From Clostridia bacterium (GTDB taxonomy: Bacteria > Bacillota > Clostridia > Oscillospirales > CAG-272): a stretch of 64,000 nt of DNA. The DNA lies in NCBI GenBank assembly GCA_017503285.1, contig JAFVTH010000023.1, positions 1-64,000 of the forward strand, written 5' to 3'. A model generated the notes under the pieces. That model was not told the DNA's origin and did no database searches. It was given only the letters and a program-made list of their open reading frames with translations. A program made the translations under genes and the position numbers. Positions 7,057 to 17,137 of this stretch are shown here, in pieces. The number at the start of each line of letters is the position of its first letter. Positions within the stretch are counted from its first letter, which is position 1.

Positions 7057-8949
7057 ATGCTATACCAAATTAAAAACGGCGCTGTTGAGCTGGGTGCTAA
7101 CAGGGTCATTTCAAATATTGATTTTGAAATCCGTGGCAATGAGAAAATTGCAGTTGTAGGCAGAAACGGCTGTGGCAAAACCACCCTTCTTAACTTAATT
7201 CTCGGCAAGGTTGATCTTACAAAAAAGGGGGAGGACACCACTCTTATTAAAAGTGGAAAAATCAAAATCGGCTACCTTAGTCAAGGGGCGTTTTCCAACC
7301 CTTCAAAAACAGTAGATGAGGAAATGAGGGGGACCTTTGCCCACATAATTCACAAAAAGCAAAGGGAAGAGGAGCTAATAAGCTTGCTTCAAGCCTCTGA
7401 CGACCTTAGCCTTATTAAAGAGCTAAGCAGAATCCAAGAGGAGTTAGGTGGAGAGGACGGCTACTTCTACGAAAAGGAATATAATCTCCTCTTTACCAAA
7501 TTTGGCTTTATGCCAAGTGACAGAGAAAGGGCGCTTTCTACCTTTTCGGGTGGAGAGCTTACCAAGCTTGCATTTGTAAAGCTGCTTTTGGAAAATCCGG
7601 ATATTTTACTTCTTGACGAGCCCACAAACCACCTTGATATAAACACCCTTGAGTGGCTTGAGGGCTACCTAAAATCCTACAAAAAGGCAATCGTATTAGT
7701 TTCACACGATAGAATGTTCCTTGACAAAATAGTAGATGTGGTTTACGAAATAGAGCATGGCATAACCAAGCGCTATGTAGGCAACTACACCTCCTTTGTT
7801 AAGCAAAAGGAGGAAAACTACGAAAGGGAGCTGAAGGCATACAAAAAGCAACAGGCAGAGATAAATAGACTTGAGACACTAATTGAAAGATTTAGAGATA
7901 CACCAACCAAGGTTTCAATGACCGACTCTAAAATGAAGCAGATTGAGCATATGGAAAAAATCGAGGAGCCAAAGCGCTTCGATTTGCGCACCTTTAAGGG
8001 TAGCTTTGTGCCAAAACGCGACACGGGTAAGGAGATTTTAACGGTTAAGAACCTGAAAATAGGCTATGATATACCCTTGGCACAGCTTAGCTTCAATATC
8101 TATAAAAAGCAAAGAATCGGTGTTATCGGCGGTAATGGTCTTGGCAAGTCTACCCTCTTAAAAACCCTGATGGGCAAGCTCCCTGCATTAGGTGGAGAGA
8201 TAACCTTTGGCTATCAGGTTGACGTTGGTTACTTTGACCAGCAAATGATGCAAAACACAAGCAATAAAACCGTTCTTTGTGAGCTTTGGGATAGCTTTAC
8301 TAAGCTTACAGAAACCGAGGCAAGGGGCGCACTTGGTGCATTTATGTTTACAGGCGATGATGTTTTCAAAACAGTAGACAAGCTTTCCGGTGGAGAGCGT
8401 GTGCGCCTTGCGCTTGCAAAAATATTGCAGGAAAAGCCAAATTTCTTGATTCTTGATGAGCCGACAAACCATATGGATATGATAGGCAAGGAAACGCTGG
8501 AAAGCATGCTGGAGTCCTTCGAGGGCACAATTTTATTCGTTTCCCACGACAGATATTTCATTAAGAAAATGGCAGAGGCACTTATTGTTTTTGATGGTAA
8601 TGAGGCAAAATACTTGCCCCTTACCTATGAGGAATATTTGGAAAAACGCGACACGCTGTCCCCTGTTTTTGAAAAAAAGACAGTGGAAGAGCCTAAAATT
8701 GCAAAAGGTAAGGACGACTACCAAAAATCCAAGGAAAGAGCAAGGCAGGAGCGCAGGCTTAATAAGGTTTATGAGCTTATTGCAGAGGTAGAAAAGCAAA
8801 TAGACGAAAAAACAAAAGAGCAGGGCTTAGAGGAAAACCAAAGCGATTTTGAAAGGCTTATGAAAATCTCCTCGGAGCTTGAGGAGCTTGAAAACAGACT
8901 TTTAGAATTGCTTGAGGAATGCGAGGCTCTTGAAAACGCATTAAAATAA
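7057..8949 (+). CDS. ABC-F family ATP-binding protein
   Basis: This 630-residue soluble protein has two complete nucleotide-binding domains and no membrane segments, as expected of ABC-F ribosome-associated ATPases (EttA/Uup/antibiotic-resistance type). Walker A motifs are GRNGCGKT (residues 35-42) and GGNGLGKS (near 365). The signatures are FSGGELT and LSGGERV, and the Walker B motifs are ILLLDEPTNHLD and FLILDEPTNHMD. The two domains are joined by a charged linker of about 80 residues (residues ~250-330), and a C-terminal coiled coil (from ~555, rich in Glu/Lys/Leu) follows. The C-terminal coiled coil argues for a Uup-like or resistance-type member, but the class cannot be fixed by eye. It is monocistronic, with its own promoter and terminator. 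Confidence 0.9.
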   Translation: MLYQIKNGAVELGANRVISNIDFEIRGNEKIAVVGRNGCGKTTLLNLILGKVDLTKKGEDTTLIKSGKIKIGYLSQGAFSNPSKTVDEEMRGTFAHIIHKKQREEELISLLQASDDLSLIKELSRIQEELGGEDGYFYEKEYNLLFTKFGFMPSDRERALSTFSGGELTKLAFVKLLLENPDILLLDEPTNHLDINTLEWLEGYLKSYKKAIVLVSHDRMFLDKIVDVVYEIEHGITKRYVGNYTSFVKQKEENYERELKAYKKQQAEINRLETLIERFRDTPTKVSMTDSKMKQIEHMEKIEEPKRFDLRTFKGSFVPKRDTGKEILTVKNLKIGYDIPLAQLSFNIYKKQRIGVIGGNGLGKSTLLKTLMGKLPALGGEITFGYQVDVGYFDQQMMQNTSNKTVLCELWDSFTKLTETEARGALGAFMFTGDDVFKTVDKLSGGERVRLALAKILQEKPNFLILDEPTNHMDMIGKETLESMLESFEGTILFVSHDRYFIKKMAEALIVFDGNEAKYLPLTYEEYLEKRDTLSPVFEKKTVEEPKIAKGKDDYQKSKERARQERRLNKVYELIAEVEKQIDEKTKEQGLEENQSDFERLMKISSELEELENRLLELLEECEALENALK

Positions 8950-8978
8950 GGTCGGAGAAGGCTCCGACCTTTATTTTT
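8948..8978 (+). terminator. Intrinsic terminator of the ABC-F gene
   Basis: AAGGTCGGAG-AAGG-CTCCGACCTT followed by TATTTTTG; the hairpin starts at the stop codon. Confidence 0.85.
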
Positions 8979-8999
8979 GTAAACTTTTACTAAATTTTA

Positions 9000-9028
9000 T
9001 TGATTATGCGCCTAATATATGTTATAAT
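9000..9028 (+). promoter_or_regulatory. Predicted sigma-A promoter of the large lipoprotein gene
   Basis: TTGATT (9000-9005), a 17-bp spacer and TATAAT (9023-9028). GAGGAGAT lies just before the ATG at 9064. Confidence 0.75.
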
Positions 9029-9063
9029 TTACATGTAACGAAATCTTATGCGAGGAGATAAAA

Positions 9064-12000
9064 ATGAAAAAGATTATTTTGGCACTTCTCTTGGTGCTTT
9101 CAATGCTTTTTGTTTTGATTGCCTGCGGTGGTGGAGATACCCCTCCAAACGGCGATACAACTGATACCGGTGGTGGCACACAAAACTCCGGCACAACCTG
9201 TACATCTCACGAATATGGAGAGTGGGAGGAAAAAATTGCTGCCAACTGTGTAAGGCCGGGTACGTATATTCAGCAGTGTAAAAATTGCTCACAGTATAGA
9301 ACAAGGACAGAGCCAAAAACCGGACATACCGAGGTCATAGACGAGGCGGTTGCACCAACCTGTAAGGATACAGGTCTTTCCGAGGGCTCTCACTGCAGCG
9401 TTTGTAATGTGAAGATTAAGGTTCAAAACATCCTTCCAAAAACTGACGAGCATCAGAATACAGAGCTTATTAAGGTTGAAAAAACACCATCAATAGGCGC
9501 TTCCGGTAGCGCAGTGTTTAAGTGTAGTCTTTGCGGACTTCAAAACACAGAAAAGCTTCCGGCGCTTACCACCTCTGTGCTTTCAAGGAAAGACGTTTAT
9601 GAAATTACCACAACCGAATATAACCCTGGTGAGGGTAACAAGTATAAGGTGCTTGACGGTAACAAGGAAACTGCCGGTATTTATAATGCCGGAGATGACT
9701 GGTTCGGTTATGTTGGCGACAAGCTTACAATCACTCTTTCCCAAGAGATGATTTTGAAGGACCTTTACATTTATACAGCAGGTAACTGGACAACAGGTAC
9801 TATTACTGTAAAAAATGCTGCAGGTAAAACCGTTTTCTCTCAAAGCGTCAGAGCCAACGGCAGTGCTTACGGTGGTACTGGCGAAAAGCACACACTTTTC
9901 GAGGGTAAGTCTTATTCGGCTTATACTATTGAAATTAAGGTTACAGACAATAAAAATACATATCAAAACTTCAAGGTTGCCGAGCTTGAAATCAACGCCG
10001 CAAAGCCTGACACAAGGCTCCCACACAGCGCCCATGATTACAGGGAAATGGTTGAGGTTATGAAGGAGTCAACCTGTAAGGAAAGAGGCGAGGCGAATTT
10101 TGCATGCTTCTGTGGTGAAACACAAGGTTACTATTTACCAAAGGTTGACCACAAGTTTAACATAATTAAGGAGTCTACTCCTGTTACCTGTGAAGCAGAT
10201 GGTGAGATCGTTTATAAATGTGAATACGGTTGCACTTACATAAAAACAACTACAATCCCACATAAGGGACACATTTACGCAAGGTTTAAGACTTATGTAA
10301 AGGCTCCAACCCTTTCTGATGGTGGTGAGGCGGTATATCAATGCATAGGCTGTACAAAAACAGACTATATAGATTTATCTCCACTTACACTTGAGCAGGT
10401 TAAATATCTCCGTGTTGACAGCATAACAAGTGACAGCGTCGTTCTTAAATTCAATGTATATAACGACCCGGTCAGCTACGAAATCAGATATAGCACCTCT
10501 GAAATAACAGAGGAAAATATTGATAGCGCAACCAAGCTTGATGCTACCGTAACAGGCACAGCACAGCTTAGCGCAACAATCAACCTTTCCGTTGGGCTTG
10601 ACAAGTGCTACTATGTAGCAGTTCGCCCATATTATGGCAATAACTATGGCGAAATAACAACCATAAGACTTGGTGGCGATGAGATTATTCCTATTGACTA
10701 CCATTCTGCAAGGGTTTATCACGGCGAGGTTCTTAATTCCTTTGCTAATATGTTTGACGAGCAGGGGGCTGAGTACCTAAACGGCACAAAAACTCCCGAA
10801 ACATATCTTGCAAAGATTTTCACAGACGCAGATGATACCGTGCTTTATGGCTCTAACATTTCTCCAATTGTAGACCTTGAATATAAGCACTACATCAGCA
10901 AGGCATATTTATACTATGCCGAGGCAGGCAAGAGCGTAAAGGTTAGATGGTCCAAATCCCCTGTTGACTTTATGGCAGAGGATTCAAAGTGGGACGGCAC
11001 ATATACATTTACATCTGTCTCCGGCTGGAACGAAATTGCAATAGGCGAAGCAACAAGATATATTCAAGTTGTTTTCGTTGATGGCGATGCTCCTTATGAG
11101 ATGATTGTTAAGGGCTATCAAAACGGCGATGGAGATAAGATTTCCACAGACAAGAGAGAGCTGCCAACCATTGGCGAAATGATGGGTATGTGTGGCTTTG
11201 TTGCAAGCGGATCCGGTAATACACCGGTTGATTCAGTTATTTGTGCAACAGTTCTAAGAGAATATCACAACTTCGGTTGGACCTACAACCTTGGCAGATA
11301 TCCAAGCGAGGCTGCTGTATTCGAGGGCTGGATGGGCAACTTCGATATTTCCTATAAGGAATATTACGATGCCGGCATTAATGTTATCCCATGCTTCCAA
11401 TGGAATATGACGGGCACAAATCTTTCAAACCAGGTTGGTGATGACGGCTTGCCACTTTATAGCGGCGGAGAGTATGTAAAGGGCAATTTCTGGAACAAGT
11501 TTGACCCTAACACCTTCTTTGAGTATGCTGACGCAATGTTTGCATTTGCAGCAAGATATGGTCAAAACACATCATCAAATCTTCTTAAGATTGTAAAAAA
11601 TCATACCGTTAGCACACCAAAGGTTGGTCTTGGTTACATCACTTGGATGGAGCTTGGTAACGAGCCGGAGGGTAACTGGAACGGTATTCATAACTACTAT
11701 TCCGCATATCAGCTGGCTGCACTTACATCAGCAGGCTACGACGGACATTGCAGAACAATGGTTGTTTCTGATGAAGCAGGCTACCACTTAGGTGTTAAGA
11801 ATGCTGACCCATATATGCAGGTTGCAATGGCTGGTATTTCCGGTACAAGCAACGAGTATGTTGCGGCAATGATTTATTGGATGAAGGCAAATAGACTTGA
11901 TGGCAAGGTTGCCTTTGATGCATTCAATGTTCACCAATATATGAGCAAGCAGGTTACACTGCCAAACGGCAATATCGGATACGAGGGTATTTGCCCGGAG

Positions 12001-12666
12001 GAGGCTGACATTGTTGGCACACTTTCCCAGCTTGTTGAGATTAGAAACAAATACTACTCAGACAAAGAGGTTTGGATAACAGAGTTCGGTTGGGAAACTA
12101 ACCAAAGCTATGGTACAACAAACGCAGCGCACGCATATGGTGACTATAATGGCAAGCAGGTTCAGGCTATGTGGCTCACACGTACATATTTGCTCCTTTC
12201 TGCAATGGGCATAGACAAGGCAACTATGTATATGTGCGAAAATACTCATAACGCAGTAGATGAGGAATCAGTTGGTAAGTTTGCAACCTCCGGTGTTATT
12301 GGCTTTAAGTACGACGAGTATGGCGAAATTGTAGAGTACAAAAAGGACTCCTACTTCTATCTCTACACACTTAAGAACACTCTTGGCAGCTATACCTTTA
12401 ACCAAAAGCTTGAAGCATACGATGAAAATGTTTTGATTTACGAGTATGTAAACGAGGAAGGCAAGACTGCATATGCACTTTGGTGCCCAACTGCAAACGG
12501 CACACATCACGATGGCTATAAGCTGAGAATTGACGGCGAGAGCGCAACGCTTGTTGAGGCTGTTAACAACGACGTTGACGGCGTTAAGACAGAGCTTGAG
12601 CCGGATAGCCTCGGCTACGTGACCGTAAATGTTTCCGAAAACCCAATCTACGTTGTAGTAGACTAA
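9064..12666 (+). CDS. Large surface lipoprotein with C-terminal clan GH-A-like glycosidase module
   Basis: The protein is 1200 residues. A lipoprotein signal (MKKIILALLLVL...) ends in the lipobox LIAC with Cys21, followed by a Gly/Thr-rich linker. Residues ~40-170 and ~320-435 hold repeated segments with paired Cys-x2-Cys and C..G..Y motifs (for example QQCKNCSQYRTRTEPKTGH, HCSVCNVKIK, VYQCIGCTK), as in zinc-ribbon-like spacers of clostridial surface proteins. A discoidin-like carbohydrate-binding domain spans about 170-310 and a fibronectin-III-like segment about 440-540. The C-terminal ~500 residues form a TIM-barrel-like hydrolase with WMELGNEPEGN (E867, candidate acid/base) and VWITEFGWE (E1007, candidate nucleophile), the Glu pair after strands 4 and 7 of clan GH-A. 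It probably degrades polysaccharide at the cell surface; GH39 and GH5 relatives are possible. Confidence 0.8.
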   Translation: MKKIILALLLVLSMLFVLIACGGGDTPPNGDTTDTGGGTQNSGTTCTSHEYGEWEEKIAANCVRPGTYIQQCKNCSQYRTRTEPKTGHTEVIDEAVAPTCKDTGLSEGSHCSVCNVKIKVQNILPKTDEHQNTELIKVEKTPSIGASGSAVFKCSLCGLQNTEKLPALTTSVLSRKDVYEITTTEYNPGEGNKYKVLDGNKETAGIYNAGDDWFGYVGDKLTITLSQEMILKDLYIYTAGNWTTGTITVKNAAGKTVFSQSVRANGSAYGGTGEKHTLFEGKSYSAYTIEIKVTDNKNTYQNFKVAELEINAAKPDTRLPHSAHDYREMVEVMKESTCKERGEANFACFCGETQGYYLPKVDHKFNIIKESTPVTCEADGEIVYKCEYGCTYIKTTTIPHKGHIYARFKTYVKAPTLSDGGEAVYQCIGCTKTDYIDLSPLTLEQVKYLRVDSITSDSVVLKFNVYNDPVSYEIRYSTSEITEENIDSATKLDATVTGTAQLSATINLSVGLDKCYYVAVRPYYGNNYGEITTIRLGGDEIIPIDYHSARVYHGEVLNSFANMFDEQGAEYLNGTKTPETYLAKIFTDADDTVLYGSNISPIVDLEYKHYISKAYLYYAEAGKSVKVRWSKSPVDFMAEDSKWDGTYTFTSVSGWNEIAIGEATRYIQVVFVDGDAPYEMIVKGYQNGDGDKISTDKRELPTIGEMMGMCGFVASGSGNTPVDSVICATVLREYHNFGWTYNLGRYPSEAAVFEGWMGNFDISYKEYYDAGINVIPCFQWNMTGTNLSNQVGDDGLPLYSGGEYVKGNFWNKFDPNTFFEYADAMFAFAARYGQNTSSNLLKIVKNHTVSTPKVGLGYITWMELGNEPEGNWNGIHNYYSAYQLAALTSAGYDGHCRTMVVSDEAGYHLGVKNADPYMQVAMAGISGTSNEYVAAMIYWMKANRLDGKVAFDAFNVHQYMSKQVTLPNGNIGYEGICPEEADIVGTLSQLVEIRNKYYSDKEVWITEFGWETNQSYGTTNAAHAYGDYNGKQVQAMWLTRTYLLLSAMGIDKATMYMCENTHNAVDEESVGKFATSGVIGFKYDEYGEIVEYKKDSYFYLYTLKNTLGSYTFNQKLEAYDENVLIYEYVNEEGKTAYALWCPTANGTHHDGYKLRIDGESATLVEAVNNDVDGVKTELEPDSLGYVTVNVSENPIYVVVD

Positions 12667-12669
12667 GTT

Positions 12670-12703
12670 AAAAAAAGAACAGGCATACGCCTGTTCTTTT
12701 TTT
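12670..12703 (+). terminator. Intrinsic terminator of the lipoprotein gene
   Basis: Stem GAACAGGC (12677-12684) - ATAC - GCCTGTTC (12689-12696), flanked by an A-run and a T-run. Confidence 0.9.
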
Positions 12704-12716
12704 GTCTGCATAAAAG

Positions 12717-12744
12717 AAAAAGTCGGACACGTGTCCGACTTTTT
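12717..12744 (-). terminator. Terminator of the beta-mannosidase gene (perfect palindrome)
   Basis: AAAAGTCGGACAC / GTGTCCGACTTTT is a perfect palindrome next to the stop of the minus-strand gene. It lies head-on with the previous terminator, giving two insulators between the converging genes. Confidence 0.85.
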
Positions 12745-15146
12745 TAATATTTTAGCGGTATATCGTAAACAGAAAGCAGAGAAATGTCATTAAGTAATTC
12801 ATCTGCACTCAGCTCTGTTTTTGCAATAATGCTATAAGGCTCTCTGTTTATCAAATCAAAATAGTTATCACTAAGCTGTATATCGTGATTTTCAAATGAA
12901 ACCTGCACATTGTGTGTAAATACATCGGCGCTAAAGGAAAGCTTAACTCCATTTTCAACTCTTGTAGCATCAACCTTGATGCTTGGCTTTAACAGCTTGA
13001 AATATTTAGGTACACAGCCAAGCTCTGTGTTTCTTGCAAGCAGTGTGCCATCGCTGCTGTAAAGCTCTGCAAAGAAGTATGTATCCTTGCTTCCGTTAAA
13101 ATCTTTATTTGAAAGCTCCTTAACGTCCTTTGAGGATAGCTTGTCCACAAAAACAGACACGTCCCCAAGTGAAATAGGTGTAAAATCGTTTTTCATAACG
13201 CCAAATTTTACATAACCGTCAAATTGCTCCATTGATTCATTAGCAACGTTTATGGTAATTATATCCCCGTCGTTAAATAGTCCCAATGAAACAGGCTGAT
13301 AGAATTTTCTTGCAAAATAGTGCAGCGCCTTATATCTTCCATAGTAATCAATGCTGGACCAGGAGGCAACGGGCCACGGATCATTTAGCTGCCAGTAAAT
13401 TGAGCCCATTGTATATCCACGGTTGCGTCTAAAATGCTCAACACCGTACTTAATGGCTGCTGCTTGATTTAGCTGAGATGCATAAACAGTAGTCTCTAAG
13501 TCCTTTGGCAGCTGATATCTTTCGGCAAGATATCTAAGTATCTTTACATTTCCGTGCCAATGCTTTTGATGGCGCTCCATAGTGTAGGAAAGGAGATTCC
13601 TTTCTTCCTTTGGGCAAAAGGCATCAATTGTTTTTATTGAAGGCAGACTTTCAAAGCCGTACTCAGAGCAAAAACGGAACTTATGCTTTCTGTATTCGTC
13701 AAACTCGCAGTTTCCGTTCCAAACATTCCAAAAATGCACATCTCCGCGTGTGAAATCCTGCGGGCTATCAAACCCACCGCCGGACGTTGGACTTGAGGGA
13801 GTGTATGAAATATATGGTGCATGCTCCTTGCATATCCTTGGTAGAATATCCTCGTATAGCCTTAGATAGTCACGGCGCACCTCCGGGTCGTGACCGTCTG
13901 CACAGTCCCAATTGCAGATTGCCTCTTCCATTTCATTGTTACCACATAAAATTCCAAGTGAGGCGTGGTGCCTGATTCTTTTAACGTTGTAAATAGCCTC
14001 GGAAATAAATTCCTCCTCCATTTTCTCGGTTAACCATACATTTGCACAGGCAACCATAAAGTCCTGCCATACAATAAGCCCATATCGGTCGCATAAATCG
14101 TAGAAATGGTCGCAGGGGTAGTAAGCGCCGCCCCAAACCCTTATGCAGTTAAAATTGGCGAAAATGCAGTCCTTAATAAGCCTTTCAAGACGCTCGTTTG
14201 TGTCACGGGCGATTAAATTATCCATAGGCACATAGTTTGCACCCATTGCAAAAATCTTAACCCCATTTACCTTAAAGCAAAATTCCTTTCCGTATTGGTC
14301 GTCCTCTTGACTTAGAGTAAGCGTGCGTAAGCCAATGGTCTTACGGCTTTTATCAACTACCGTGTTGCCTTTACAAAGAGAAATGTCAACATCGTAAAGC
14401 TCCTGCTTGCCGTAGCCGTTTGGCCACCAAAGCCTTGGATTTTCAATAATAATCTCGCCTGTGCCGTTTTCCAAAAGAATGCTTTTGTCTTCAACTCTTG
14501 CGTAAATATCATACCCATCTAAGCCGTGCTTAGTGGACGCAGAAACAGATAGTCTTACCCTGCCGTTTTCGTGGTGCTGTGTGATAGATACGTCCTCAAG
14601 CCTGTCCCCGTTATAGCAGTTAAGCTCCACATCACGGAAAATGCCCATATTCGGTAGCATAGGCGCCCAGTCCCAGCCGGACATATAAAGGGCTTTTCTT
14701 AAATGGCTTGCACCCTGTATAGTGTCGCCGCTTGTATACAGATGGTGGGCACTCTCCATTTTTTCAAAATAGGGTATAGGCGCTTTAAATTCAAGCCTAA
14801 TTTCGTTTTTTGCCTTAGCAAGATGCTTAACATCATATTCATACATACGATGCATATTCATTACACTGTCTAAATGAGTGCCGTTAAAGTAAATATCACA
14901 AATAGTGTCAAGCCCTAAAAATTTAAGCTCAATCCTTTCACTCATAAGCTGCTCGTCGTTTAAGGAAATCTCGCTGTAAAAGGCGGAATCATATCTGGAA
15001 AGCTCTGTCAGTATATCCTCGTTTGCTCCATAGTATGGGTCATTTATAATGCCATGCTCAAGCAGTACACTGTACATATCACAAGGCGCAGAGCAGGAAA
15101 GCCCCTTGTTTTCCATAAAATCCATTTTCCAATTTTTAATAACCAT
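12744..15146 (-). CDS. GH2 beta-mannosidase
   Basis: The product is 800 residues and cytoplasmic (no signal peptide). I chose the ATG at 15146 (MVIKNWKMDFMENKG), which has GGGAGGG upstream; an ATG 19 codons earlier lies inside the promoter. Domain order is N-terminal sugar-binding jelly roll, Ig-like domain, TIM barrel and C-terminal beta domains. Characteristic motifs are IRVWGGAYYP, YGLIVWQDFMVAC, CGNNEMEEA (acid/base E405) and FCSEYGFESLPS (nucleophile E495), together diagnostic of GH2 beta-mannosidases rather than galactosidases or glucuronidases. It removes terminal beta-linked mannose from imported manno-oligosaccharides or N-glycan cores. It is monocistronic, with its own promoter and terminator. 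Confidence 0.9.
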   Translation of the reverse strand: MVIKNWKMDFMENKGLSCSAPCDMYSVLLEHGIINDPYYGANEDILTELSRYDSAFYSEISLNDEQLMSERIELKFLGLDTICDIYFNGTHLDSVMNMHRMYEYDVKHLAKAKNEIRLEFKAPIPYFEKMESAHHLYTSGDTIQGASHLRKALYMSGWDWAPMLPNMGIFRDVELNCYNGDRLEDVSITQHHENGRVRLSVSASTKHGLDGYDIYARVEDKSILLENGTGEIIIENPRLWWPNGYGKQELYDVDISLCKGNTVVDKSRKTIGLRTLTLSQEDDQYGKEFCFKVNGVKIFAMGANYVPMDNLIARDTNERLERLIKDCIFANFNCIRVWGGAYYPCDHFYDLCDRYGLIVWQDFMVACANVWLTEKMEEEFISEAIYNVKRIRHHASLGILCGNNEMEEAICNWDCADGHDPEVRRDYLRLYEDILPRICKEHAPYISYTPSSPTSGGGFDSPQDFTRGDVHFWNVWNGNCEFDEYRKHKFRFCSEYGFESLPSIKTIDAFCPKEERNLLSYTMERHQKHWHGNVKILRYLAERYQLPKDLETTVYASQLNQAAAIKYGVEHFRRNRGYTMGSIYWQLNDPWPVASWSSIDYYGRYKALHYFARKFYQPVSLGLFNDGDIITINVANESMEQFDGYVKFGVMKNDFTPISLGDVSVFVDKLSSKDVKELSNKDFNGSKDTYFFAELYSSDGTLLARNTELGCVPKYFKLLKPSIKVDATRVENGVKLSFSADVFTHNVQVSFENHDIQLSDNYFDLINREPYSIIAKTELSADELLNDISLLSVYDIPLKY

Positions 15147-15174
15147 AAGTGCCCTCCCAAATTGACTTATCTTG

Positions 15175-15203
15175 ATTATATCATAAAACAAGCCCGCTTG
15201 CAA
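15175..15203 (-). promoter_or_regulatory. Predicted sigma-A promoter of the beta-mannosidase gene
   Basis: On the minus strand, TTGCAA (15198-15203), a 17-bp spacer and TATAAT (15175-15180). It sets the start of the gene downstream of 15175. Confidence 0.85.
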
Positions 15204-15333
15204 TACCGCCCTTAATCATTTTTTGCTTAGAACTGAAACGAAAGAATATTCTAAGCTTGGAATAAAGCTTTTGGTGGGCGGTGGCAAAAAAGGTTGGGAA
15301 AATTTTCTCTTAAAGTGTTTTTGCCTTATTATG

Positions 15334-15362
15334 TTGAAAGAACGCAGACATTGTGATAAAAT
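15334..15362 (+). promoter_or_regulatory. Predicted sigma-A promoter of the CoA-disulfide reductase operon
   Basis: TTGAAA (15334-15339), a 17-bp spacer and TAAAAT (15357-15362), about 55 bp before the start codon. Confidence 0.75.
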
Positions 15363-15418
15363 AGATTTAAAGTAATATGCTTGAGATGTTAATTTGAAAA
15401 TATTGAAAAGGAGTGCCT

Positions 15419-17116
15419 ATGAAGGTTTTAATTATCGGTGGAGTTGCTGGCGGAGCAACTGCTGCGGCAAGAATAAGAAGATTAGACGAGAGTGCGGAGA
15501 TTATCATTTTTGAGCGCTCGGGTTATATTTCATATGCAAACTGTGGCTTGCCATATTATATCGGTGGCGTTATCGAGGACAAAGAGGATTTGACACTGCA
15601 AACGCCCGAGGGCTTCTATAGGCGATTTAGAATCAAAGCCAAGGTAAACCACGAGGTAACCGATATTGATGTAAAAAACAAAACCGTTTTCGTGACCGAC
15701 CTGAAAACAGGAGCGAGCTTCACGGAAAGCTATGATAAGCTGATTTTATCCCCCGGTGCAAAGCCTGTTTTGCCCGATTTCTATACCGAAAATGAAAGAA
15801 CCTTTACTCTCAGAACAGTAGAGGATACGCTGAAAATCCGTGCATTTGTCGAGCAAAATCAGCCTAAAACGGCAGTTATTATCGGCGGAGGCTTTATCGG
15901 TCTTGAAATGGCAGAAAACCTTGCCGAGCTTGGAATAAAAGCAACCATAGTTCAGCGTGGCAACCATCTTTTGCCACCCGTTGACTGCGATATGGCATCG
16001 TTTATTCACGCAAGCTTCCGTTACCACGGAGTAGAGCTGTTACTTAACAGTAGCGCAAGCAAAATGAGCATTACAGATAACAAGGTTTTGCTTGAGCTTG
16101 ATGGTGGAAAGCAAATTAGCGCCGATATGGTCGTGCTTGCAGTTGGTGTTACTCCTGAAAATACACTTGCTAAAAAGGCAGGCTTGGAGCTTGGCTTAAA
16201 GGGCGCAATCAAGGTAAATGGCAAAATGGAAACCTCTGTCCCCGACATCTATGCCGTGGGAGATGCCGTGCAGGTAAAGCATTTTGTAACCGAGCATGAT
16301 GCAGTAATTTCCTTAGCAGGACCTGCAAACAAGCAGGGACGTGTCGCTGCTGACAATATTTGTGGACTTGAAAGTGAATATAAGGGCTCACAGGGCTCAT
16401 CTGTTATAAAGCTATTTGATATGACAGTGGCAACGACGGGAATTAACGAACAGCAGGCAAAAGCAAACGGCTACGAATACGAAAAGGTTATCCTAACCCA
16501 AAATTCCCACGCAGGATATTATCCGGGCGCAAGGACAATGACTCTGAAGCTGATTTTTGAAAGGAAGAGCCTTAAAATTTTAGGCGCACAGATTGTCGGC
16601 TACGATGGCGTAGATAAGCGCATAGATGTTATTGCAACAGCAATTCGCGCAGGCTTAAAGGCTGATTGGCTAAAGGATTTAGATTTGGCATACGCACCGC
16701 CATATTCCTCGGCAAAGGACCCTGTTAATATGGCAGGCTTTGTCGCTGAAAATATCAAAAACGGTGTGGTAAAGCAGTTTTATTATGAGGATATCTCCGC
16801 CCTGCGTGAAAGAAAGGATGTAATTTTGCTTGACACTCGCACTCCGTTTGAATATATGCGAGGTCGTGCAGAGGGCTTTATTAATATTCCGCTTGATGAT
16901 TTAAGGGAGCGCATAGGCGAGCTTGATAAATCCAAAAAAATCTATGTAATGTGCCAAAGCGGACTCCGTAGCTATTTGGCAACACGAATTTTAATGCAAA
17001 ACGGCTTTGATGCCTACAATTTCGCAGGTGGCTTTAGACTGTATAGCAGCATCAAAAACGAGGAATTGCTATCTAATAGCTGCTACTCCTGCGGTATGGA
17101 TAAAACAGATAAATAA
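15419..17116 (+). CDS. FAD-dependent CoA-disulfide reductase-like enzyme with rhodanese domain
   Basis: The product is 565 residues. I used the ATG at 15419 (AAGGAG five bases upstream) rather than a GTG two codons earlier. The N-terminus has a dinucleotide-binding fold (MKVLIIGGVAGGATAAARIRR) for FAD and the single redox cysteine C42 (ANCGLPYYIGG) of CoA-disulfide reductases and NADH oxidase/polysulfide reductases. A second NAD(P)H-binding fold has VIIGGGFIGLEMAENL, and VGDAVQV is the FAD-contacting motif. Residues ~460-565 are a rhodanese domain with active-site C512 (MCQSGLRS). This fusion is known for CoA-disulfide and polysulfide/persulfide reductases. It probably keeps thiol pools reduced or handles sulfane sulfur and oxidants. 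It is the first gene of a likely three-gene unit. Confidence 0.88.
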   Translation: MKVLIIGGVAGGATAAARIRRLDESAEIIIFERSGYISYANCGLPYYIGGVIEDKEDLTLQTPEGFYRRFRIKAKVNHEVTDIDVKNKTVFVTDLKTGASFTESYDKLILSPGAKPVLPDFYTENERTFTLRTVEDTLKIRAFVEQNQPKTAVIIGGGFIGLEMAENLAELGIKATIVQRGNHLLPPVDCDMASFIHASFRYHGVELLLNSSASKMSITDNKVLLELDGGKQISADMVVLAVGVTPENTLAKKAGLELGLKGAIKVNGKMETSVPDIYAVGDAVQVKHFVTEHDAVISLAGPANKQGRVAADNICGLESEYKGSQGSSVIKLFDMTVATTGINEQQAKANGYEYEKVILTQNSHAGYYPGARTMTLKLIFERKSLKILGAQIVGYDGVDKRIDVIATAIRAGLKADWLKDLDLAYAPPYSSAKDPVNMAGFVAENIKNGVVKQFYYEDISALRERKDVILLDTRTPFEYMRGRAEGFINIPLDDLRERIGELDKSKKIYVMCQSGLRSYLATRILMQNGFDAYNFAGGFRLYSSIKNEELLSNSCYSCGMDKTDK

Positions 17117-17137
17117 CAATTTGACGGAGGAAGAAAA

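Noticed and set aside
15147..15203. Longer start of the beta-mannosidase gene at 15203
   Set aside because: It would place the start codon inside the -35 of a consensus promoter; the ATG at 15146 has a strong ribosome-binding site.
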